38,342 bases of DNA from Caryophanales bacterium UBA2253 (GTDB lineage Bacteria; Bacillota_I; Bacilli_A; ML615J-28; CAG-698), in assembly GCA_002347755.1 (NCBI GenBank), contig DDXT01000025.1, forward strand, positions 1-38,342, written 5' to 3'. The notes beneath the pieces are model-generated. The model did no database searches. It was not told the origin of the DNA and saw nothing but the letters and a program-made list of their open reading frames with translations. Of this stretch, positions 32,200 through 38,342 are shown piece by piece; positions within the stretch are counted from its first letter, which is position 1, and the number at the start of each line of letters is the position of its first letter. Position numbers and translations under genes: made by a program.

Positions 32200-33303
32200 T
32201 TACCTCACGTTATATTCCGACTTCAAATAAGCATTGATGAAGCCGTCAATGTCTCCGTCCATTACCGAACCGACCCCGCCGACTTCAAAGTCGGTCCGAT
32301 GATCTTTGACCAAGGTGTAAGGATGGAATACATAGGACCGAATTTGACTTCCGAAGGTGTTGTCCGACGCTTCGCCGGCGATCCCTTTCATTTTCTTTTC
32401 GTTTTCTTCGGTCTCCAATAAGTATAGTTTTGATTTCAAAAGATTCATGGCTCGTTCCTTGTTCTGGGGCTGACTGCGTTCAACCTGACAAGTGACAACG
32501 ATGCCGGTCTTCAGATGGGTAATCCGAATCGCGGAATCGGTTTTGTTGACTTTTTGGCCGCCGGCCCCGCTGGAACGAAAAGTATCCACCCGAATGTCTT
32601 CGGGTCGGATCTCAATGTTAACTTCGGTGTCGATCGAGGGAATGACGCTGCAGCCGCAGAAAGAGGTATGTCTTCGGGCATTGGAATCAAACGGCGAGAT
32701 TCTGACCAATCGGTGCACGCCCTGCTCGCCTTTCAAAAAACCAAAGGCAAAATCCCCGGAAATGGCGCAAGTGACGCTTTTTAATCCGGCTTCTTCGCCG
32801 TCTTGGTAGTCAAGGACTTCGAACTTGAAATCATGGCGTTCAGCGTAACGGCGGTACATCCGAAACAGCATTTCCGCCCAATCCATGGCTTCGGTTCCCC
32901 CGGCGCCCGGGTGCAATTCCAAAATGGCGTCGCAATGATCGTATTCCCGGTTCAAAAGCATCTGGATCTCCAGATCGGAAAGGAAAATTTCTGTTTCCCC
33001 AACCAGATCGGTGATTTCCTTATTCAGGTCTTCTTCCCCGGATTTATGCATGTCGAAATACATTTCCAGTTCTTCAATGTAATTTTGCAGTTTTTCGAAG
33101 GAAGCGACTTTGTCTTTGGCCGCCTTGAAACGTTTCAGTATTTTTTGGGCATTGGCCATGTCTGAATAGAAATTGGGATCTTTCATGATTTCTTCATCCG
33201 CGCTGACGGACTTTTTCACATCTTCGATCTTGACCGCCGCGGACAATTCGGCCGCACGGGTCTGGAAATCGCTAAGATGTTTTATGATCTCATAATTTTC
33301 CAT
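32200..33303 (-). CDS. prfB: Peptide chain release factor 2
   Basis: Terminates translation at UGA and UAA. The stop-reading SPF tripeptide is in RISPFDSNARRHTS and the peptidyl-hydrolysis GGQ in SSGAGGQKVNKTDSAIRITH; ELHPGAGGTEAMDW is also typical. I use the ATG at 33301-33303 (367 aa, family length), with GGGAG 8 nt upstream and 5 nt after the secA stop; a longer open frame upstream only reads through the end of secA in another frame. The frame is uninterrupted: there is no CUUUGA programmed frameshift near codon 25, so the usual autoregulation is absent. Its presence shows that UGA is a stop codon here. Confidence 0.97.
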   Translation of the reverse strand: MENYEIIKHLSDFQTRAAELSAAVKIEDVKKSVSADEEIMKDPNFYSDMANAQKILKRFKAAKDKVASFEKLQNYIEELEMYFDMHKSGEEDLNKEITDLVGETEIFLSDLEIQMLLNREYDHCDAILELHPGAGGTEAMDWAEMLFRMYRRYAERHDFKFEVLDYQDGEEAGLKSVTCAISGDFAFGFLKGEQGVHRLVRISPFDSNARRHTSFCGCSVIPSIDTEVNIEIRPEDIRVDTFRSSGAGGQKVNKTDSAIRITHLKTGIVVTCQVERSQPQNKERAMNLLKSKLYLLETEENEKKMKGIAGEASDNTFGSQIRSYVFHPYTLVKDHRTDFEVGGVGSVMDGDIDGFINAYLKSEYNVR

Positions 33304-33308
33304 AAAGG

Positions 33309-35813
33309 TTACTCCCGCCCGCAGCAGTTTTTGTACTTCTTTCCGGAACCGCAAGGACATGGATCATTCCGCCCCACTTTATCGGATTTGGCTTGGGGAC
33401 GGCGATGGCTGTCTTCTTCTTTTCCGGAAGAGGTCGCGACGGCTTTGATGACGTTTTCGCGTTGCAGATTGTCGCGAATGGTGGCCCGGTTGACAAACTT
33501 GGTCGCATCGTCTTCAATGGCGTTAATCATGGTTTCAAATTTTTGGAACCCGACTTCTTTGTATTCGCGCAGCGGGTTGATCTGAGCATAAGCTTGGAGA
33601 CGAACAGCCTGACGAAGTTCGCTCATGGCATCGATGTGATCCATCCAGTAAGTGTCGACGACCCGCAATAAAACGACTTTCAAAAATTCTTTATATATTT
33701 CGATTGGGAATTGTTCTTTTTTGGCGTTCAGAAGCTCATCGCATTTGTCCACGAACACTTTGAGGCTGGCTTCCAAATCTTTTCCCGCGAAGTCGGCGGC
33801 TTTTACGAATCCGATCGGGAAATAAGTCCCGTCCAGTTCTTTCACCAGTCGGGTTTCGTCAATGATGGCTTTTTTCTCGTCATTGCCATAGGCACTGATG
33901 ATTCTTTCCCCGGCGTTGTACATCATTTGTTTGATGAGGTTGGTGATGTCATCCAAAAACAAAATCTCGGAACGCTGCTTATAAATGATCTCGCGCTGTT
34001 GACGCAAAACTTCGTCATAATCCAAAACGGTTTTCCGGCTGTCAAAGTTATTGCCTTCAATTTTCTTTTGCGCGCTTTCCACGAAGTTCGAAAACATCTT
34101 CGATTCCAGCGGCACTTCTTCGCCGCCTTGCTGATTGACGATCATTCCCAGCATCGTTTTGAACCGGTCGCTTCCGAACCGGCGCAACAAGTCGTCTTCC
34201 GCGGACAGGTAAAACCGGGAATAACCTGGGTCGCCCTGACGTCCGGACCGTCCGCGCAGCTGATTGTCGATGCGGCGGGCTTCATGGCGTTCGGTGCCGA
34301 TGACGGCCAAACCGCCCAATTCCACGACTCCCGGTCCCAATTTGATATCGGTTCCACGGCCGGCCATGTTGGTGGCGATGGTCACGGACCGGAGCTCGCC
34401 GGCGTGAGCCACGATCTCGGCTTCGCGTTCATGCTGTTTGGCGTTCAAAACGCTGTGCGGGATCCCCCGTTTGTGAAGCAATTCAGATAAAAGTTCCGAC
34501 GTTTCAATCGAAACCGTACCAACCAGGACCGGTTGACCCCGGCGGTAACGTTCGGTGATATCGTTGGCGATGGCATTGAATTTCGCTTTCATGGTCAGGA
34601 AGATCAAATCTTTTTCGTCTTTTCGGATGACCGGTTCATTGGTCGGGATTTCAACCACGAACATGTTGTAAATGTTCCGGAATTCTTCTTCTTCGGTCTT
34701 CGCGGTTCCGGTCATTCCGGCCAGTTTCTTATACATCCGGAAGTAATTTTGGAAAGTAATGGTCGCGACCGTCCGGGTTTCTTTCTTGATCTCGACGTTT
34801 TCCTTGGCTTCGATGGCTTGGTGAAGCCCCTCGGAATACTGCCGTCCGTGCATCAGACGCCCGGTGAACGGGTCAACAATGATGACTTTTTCGTCTTGGA
34901 CGACATAGTCGATGTCTCTGGTCATGATGTAATTGGCCCGCAGCGCATTATTGATGTGATGAAGCAGCGAGACATATTTCAAATCATACAGGTTTTCGAT
35001 CCCAAAAAACTTTTCGGATTTCTCCATTCCTTTTTCGGTCAGAATGATGTGCCGGGCTTTGATGTCAATGGTATAATCCTCTACATCATGAAGGGTCCGG
35101 ACCAGCATGTTGGCTTGTTTATAAAGGTTGGCGGTATTTTTCGGAGCTCCGGAAATGATCAGCGGCGTTCGCGCTTCATCGATCAAAATCGAGTCGACCT
35201 CGTCGACGATCGCAAAATTCAGCGGTCTTTGAACCATCTGCTCTTTGTATATGACCATGTGATCACGCAGATAGTCGAAACCGAGTTCGTTGTTCGTGGA
35301 ATAGGTGATGTCGCAGAGATACTGTTCTTTCTTCTGTTCCGGCGTAATTTCGCGCAGGTTCAGTCCGACGGTCAGCCCGAGCCATTTAAACAGTTCGCCC
35401 ATTTCGCGGGCATCACGGCTGGCCAAGTATTCATTGACGGTGACAATGTGAACGCCTTCACCCGGAAGGGCATTAAGATAAGCGACCAAAGTCGAAGTCA
35501 GGGTTTTTCCTTCTCCGGTTCTCATTTCGGCGATGTTGCCGCCATGAAGAGCCAAAGCCCCCATAATCTGAACTTTGAACGGCGTCATTTTTAGAACGCG
35601 AGTCGAAGCCTCCCGCACCGTCGCGAAAGCATCGGGCAGGATTTCATCCAAAGTGCTGCCTTTCAACAATAAATCCCGGAAATAAGGAGTCTTGGCTTTC
35701 AGCTCCTCATCGCTGAGTTTTTCATAATCCGACGCCATGGCGTCGATCTGATCAGCGATCTTCCGGATCCTTTTCAGTTCTTTATATCCGATGTCAAATA
35801 AACTTTTAAACAC
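33309..35813 (-). CDS. secA: Preprotein translocase ATPase SecA
   Basis: ATP-driven motor that pushes proteins through SecYEG. The first nucleotide-binding fold has MRTGEGKTLTSTL (about 97-109) and VDEVDSILIDEARTPLIISG; the second contains TNMAGRGTDIKLGPGV and QLRGRSGRQGDPG. The C-terminal zinc-binding SEC-C tail, NDPCPCGSGKKYKNCCGRE, is intact. Length 834 aa is typical. The start is GTG at 35811-35813 with GGGAAG 7-8 nt upstream. It is the first gene of secA-prfB-yitT-recX, the common secA-prfB order of Bacillota. Confidence 0.98.
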   Translation of the reverse strand: MFKSLFDIGYKELKRIRKIADQIDAMASDYEKLSDEELKAKTPYFRDLLLKGSTLDEILPDAFATVREASTRVLKMTPFKVQIMGALALHGGNIAEMRTGEGKTLTSTLVAYLNALPGEGVHIVTVNEYLASRDAREMGELFKWLGLTVGLNLREITPEQKKEQYLCDITYSTNNELGFDYLRDHMVIYKEQMVQRPLNFAIVDEVDSILIDEARTPLIISGAPKNTANLYKQANMLVRTLHDVEDYTIDIKARHIILTEKGMEKSEKFFGIENLYDLKYVSLLHHINNALRANYIMTRDIDYVVQDEKVIIVDPFTGRLMHGRQYSEGLHQAIEAKENVEIKKETRTVATITFQNYFRMYKKLAGMTGTAKTEEEEFRNIYNMFVVEIPTNEPVIRKDEKDLIFLTMKAKFNAIANDITERYRRGQPVLVGTVSIETSELLSELLHKRGIPHSVLNAKQHEREAEIVAHAGELRSVTIATNMAGRGTDIKLGPGVVELGGLAVIGTERHEARRIDNQLRGRSGRQGDPGYSRFYLSAEDDLLRRFGSDRFKTMLGMIVNQQGGEEVPLESKMFSNFVESAQKKIEGNNFDSRKTVLDYDEVLRQQREIIYKQRSEILFLDDITNLIKQMMYNAGERIISAYGNDEKKAIIDETRLVKELDGTYFPIGFVKAADFAGKDLEASLKVFVDKCDELLNAKKEQFPIEIYKEFLKVVLLRVVDTYWMDHIDAMSELRQAVRLQAYAQINPLREYKEVGFQKFETMINAIEDDATKFVNRATIRDNLQRENVIKAVATSSGKEEDSHRRPQAKSDKVGRNDPCPCGSGKKYKNCCGRE

Positions 35814-35849
35814 AAATTTACTTCCCTTCTATGAGATTATCTTAAAGAT

Positions 35850-35878
35850 ATGATAACATTTTTACCCTTTTTTTACAA
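35850..35878 (-). promoter_or_regulatory. Promoter of the secA operon
   Basis: TTGTAA (35873-35878), 17 nt, TATCAT (35850-35855) with a TG extension, on the minus strand, about 37 nt before the GTG start of secA. Confidence 0.7.
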
Positions 35879-35900
35879 GTCCTTTAATATGACAACTTTG

Positions 35901-35932
35901 AAAAAAAGACGGAACGGCTGTTTCGTCTTTTT
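35901..35932 (-). terminator. Intrinsic terminator of the right-edge GHL10 gene
   Basis: A 13-bp stem with one G-U pair (35903-35915 with 35920-35932) and a GGCT loop, ending in TTTTTTT on the minus strand, lies between the stop of the GHL10/InlB-repeat gene and the secA promoter. Confidence 0.88.
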
Positions 35933-35949
35933 AGTTTGATAAATGGCGA

Positions 35950-38342
35950 TCATGAGCGTGTTCGGCGGATAATGAACCAGGCCAGGATCCCCAAACTGAA
36001 GATTGCGGTTTGCATGCCCGCGTTCTCGCAAGAAATCAAACTGGAGCCGCCGGTTTTTTCGTATTGGCCGGTGACGGTCAGATTGGAAGTAACATTGGAG
36101 AAATCAACATCCCAGCCCAAAAAAGCATATCCGGGTTCCGCGACATCTTCTGGAGCCGGGGCTGGGGTTTGCCAATCAACTATTTCCGTGGCCAGGACCT
36201 TCCCGCCCACGCCTTTGAAGACCACGGTATAAGTGTTGATCTGGTAGACGGCGGTTACGACGGTGTCGGCTGAAATTCCCGAAAAGTCTTGAGTGCTCCA
36301 AACCGGAGCCACCTGATCGTAACCCGCTTTGGCCGGGATCGCGGGAACATCAAAATCCCCAAATACATCAAAGACTTCCAAGATCACTTGTTCTCCGACC
36401 ATAAAGGTCAAGTCGAAAGCATTGTCATATTGCGAATTAACGGCGAGATTGGAAGTGATGTTAGAAAATTCGCGATCCCAGCCGATGAAGTGCTCATCAG
36501 TGACCGCTGGCGCGGTCGCGGGAGTCCCGTACGCCACGAATTCGGTTTTGAGCGCCAATCCCCGGCGATCCAAAAACAGGACTTGGTAACAAATCGGCGA
36601 AAAAATCGCTTGGACAGTCAAATCCGCGGTAATGTTGGTCAAGATCTTATTCCAGCCCTCGAAAACATGGCCGACTTTGACCGGATCCTCCCGGGTGACG
36701 CTTCCGCCGTAATCAACGGTTTGGGTCTCCAAAACGATCTCTCCGTCCATGAAGGAAACATTTAATCTAATGATCTCGTAAACAGCGGTGATCGTTAGGC
36801 TTTCGGTAATGTTTTCCAGCGCATGATCCCAGCCGGTAAAGACATAACCAAGGCGTGTCGGATCAGCCGGCGCTACGGCGTTTTGTCCGTCAGCAATGAA
36901 TTGCGTTTTTAAAATTGAGCCGTCAAAATCCGCGAACATGACCAAATGTCCGGTCGAATCCGTGGAAGAAACGGAAGGATTTCCCAAAGTATTGTTCGCT
37001 GACATTGGTTTGACCCCGTAATAATAATGGCCGGTCGCAACGTTATCAACATAATTCAAAGCCGTTTGATCTGCTCCCGCGCCGATGACATCGATGACTT
37101 CGGAAGCGGAGAAAGTCAGTTCTTGCGTGCTTCGGTAGATGGCATAAAATTTAGCCTGGTCGAGGGTTTGAAAATCCAGTGAATACCCGTCGGCGACTTT
37201 GGAAACAACGATGCTGCCGACGCTCGGAAGGATCTCGCTTTCATAAGTTCGGATCTCGGGAAGAATGGCCGCCCCGGTCCAGTTGTCCGCTTTGACACGG
37301 CGCATGTTTTCATAAAGAATGGTTGAGGTTTGATCATAAGCGGCGACCACGTGCTTATAACTAAATAGGCAATGGCCTTGGATCTCCGGAATTTGGGTTC
37401 CGTAAACGATCTGTTTTTGGGCTTCCGCGTAATCGCTGGCCCAAGAATAAGTGCTGGAGGACAGGGCCATGTAGATTCCCATTCCGGAATAGAGGTTGAC
37501 GTTTTTATGCTTGACCACTAGCGCCCACCAGGACATGACGTCTTCAAAACCGGCGACCGGATGCGTGAATCCCCAATAACTTTGAGGAAGGATGTAATCA
37601 ATCCACTCGTTGTCGATCCATTTCTTGGTGTCGCAATACAGATAATCCCCATAATGTTCCCAAGCTCCGGTATGCGACCCGTAAGGGCTGATCAAAGTGC
37701 CGTTTTCATCATAGGTGATGACCGGGTTGCTGTCGTTTCGATAAACTCCGGTCGGCGCAATTCCCAACTGAACGCAAGTTTCATGAGCTAGGTTGAAAGT
37801 ACGCATGGCCTCACTTAGCAATTGAATGAAAAGGTCGACCTGCTGCCGGCGGAAATCCGCCGTACTCAGGTTGTCTACATTATATTTGGTTCGAGTCGCG
37901 GAATCATCGATTCCGTCGGCGTAGAAATAATCGTCGAAATGAATGGCGTCGACTTCATATCTTTCCATGACTTCCAGGCAGGTGTCGACCAAAAATTGTC
38001 TGACCGCCGGCTCGCCCGGATTCAATAGGACCCCGTTGCTGGTTTTAAGCAAATATTCCGGATTGGAAGCGATGTTGTAAGCCGGCTGAAGAGCGGCGTA
38101 GTCGGGGATCGTGCCGGAATACGTGGTCGAGCAGCGGTAAGGATTCAGCCAGGCATGAAACTCCATGCCGCGTTTATGGCATTCTTCGATGATCCAGGTG
38201 ATCGGATCCCAATTATCGAAATTGACCGTCGAATAATAACTGGCCACCGGATTCAGTGATGATTTGTATAAAGCGTTGTTATGAGTTCGGATATGGAAAA
38301 CCATGACGTTCATGTTATAACCCGAGTTTGCCACCTACAAAT
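35950..38342 (-). CDS. Surface GHL10 (DUF187) protein with InlB-type repeats, N-terminus missing
   Basis: Partial paralogue of the 902-residue GHL10 protein. The visible 794 residues begin inside the barrel domain (NVMVFHIRTHNNALYKSSLN) and share ECHKRGMEFHAWLNPYR, DYILPQSYW, NVNLYSGMG and EIQGHCLFSY with it. After one beta-sandwich unit, about five InlB/Listeria-Bacteroides repeats follow (roughly 465-760), each ending in a GW-D..-NIT-(S/A)-L-TV-Y pattern. The C-terminus has GGSS, a Cys (SCENAG), a hydrophobic helix and RRTRS, like a membrane-anchored or sorted tail. The signal peptide and first strands lie beyond the window; the codon at 38335-38337, just before the first readable codon, is TAG, so either the gene is broken or the last bases are unreliable. 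Confidence 0.85.

Overview
The window is a low-to-moderate GC segment of a Bacillota-type chromosome. By gene content it could belong to a Mollicutes/Bacilli relative (Acholeplasma- or Izemoplasma-like), but this lineage call is an inference. The genetic code looks standard: several genes end in TGA (ruvB, ylxM's upstream neighbour ftsY, lepB) and a release factor 2 gene (prfB, with SPF and GGQ motifs) is present. This argues against the UGA=Trp code of Mycoplasma and Spiroplasma. Almost everything is on the minus strand; only ruvA and a HAD phosphatase gene are on the plus strand.

Left part (1-18.5 kb, core genes): ftsZ; a ruvB-queA-tgt-lipoprotein operon with ruvA divergent from it; an ftsY-ylxM-ffh operon for SRP targeting, ending in a large coiled-coil protein of unknown function; topA; rnhB-cupin; and an operon of a small membrane protein, an FtsK/SpoIIIE motor without membrane segments, signal peptidase I and the ribosome-assembly GTPase RbgA. 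Promoters with good -10/-35 boxes and intrinsic terminators separate these units.

Middle part (18.5-30.5 kb, accessory): a Cof-type HAD hydrolase gene; a secreted GHL10 (DUF187) glycoside-hydrolase-like protein; an AT-rich 1.2 kb gene-poor stretch holding a 314-bp ISL3-type MITE with perfect 24-bp inverted repeats and a perfect 8-bp target duplication; then a 2123-residue Rhs/WapA-type polymorphic toxin with its own promoter and a structured leader. The toxin is followed by a small overlapping two-TM gene that is the obvious candidate for its immunity protein. The toxin tip after the DPTG motif is glycine-rich and hydrophobic, with no nuclease motif that I recognise.

Right part (30.5-38.3 kb): a secA-prfB-yitT-recX operon with a GTG-started secA, and a second GHL10 protein with about five InlB-type (Listeria-Bacteroides) repeats and a C-terminal Cys-TM-Arg tail. 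The N-terminus of that gene is missing at the window edge.

The genes worth most attention are the Rhs/immunity pair and its leader, the MITE, the inverted ruvA, the soluble FtsK with a separate membrane partner, and the coiled-coil protein in the SRP operon. No tRNA, rRNA or CRISPR array was seen.
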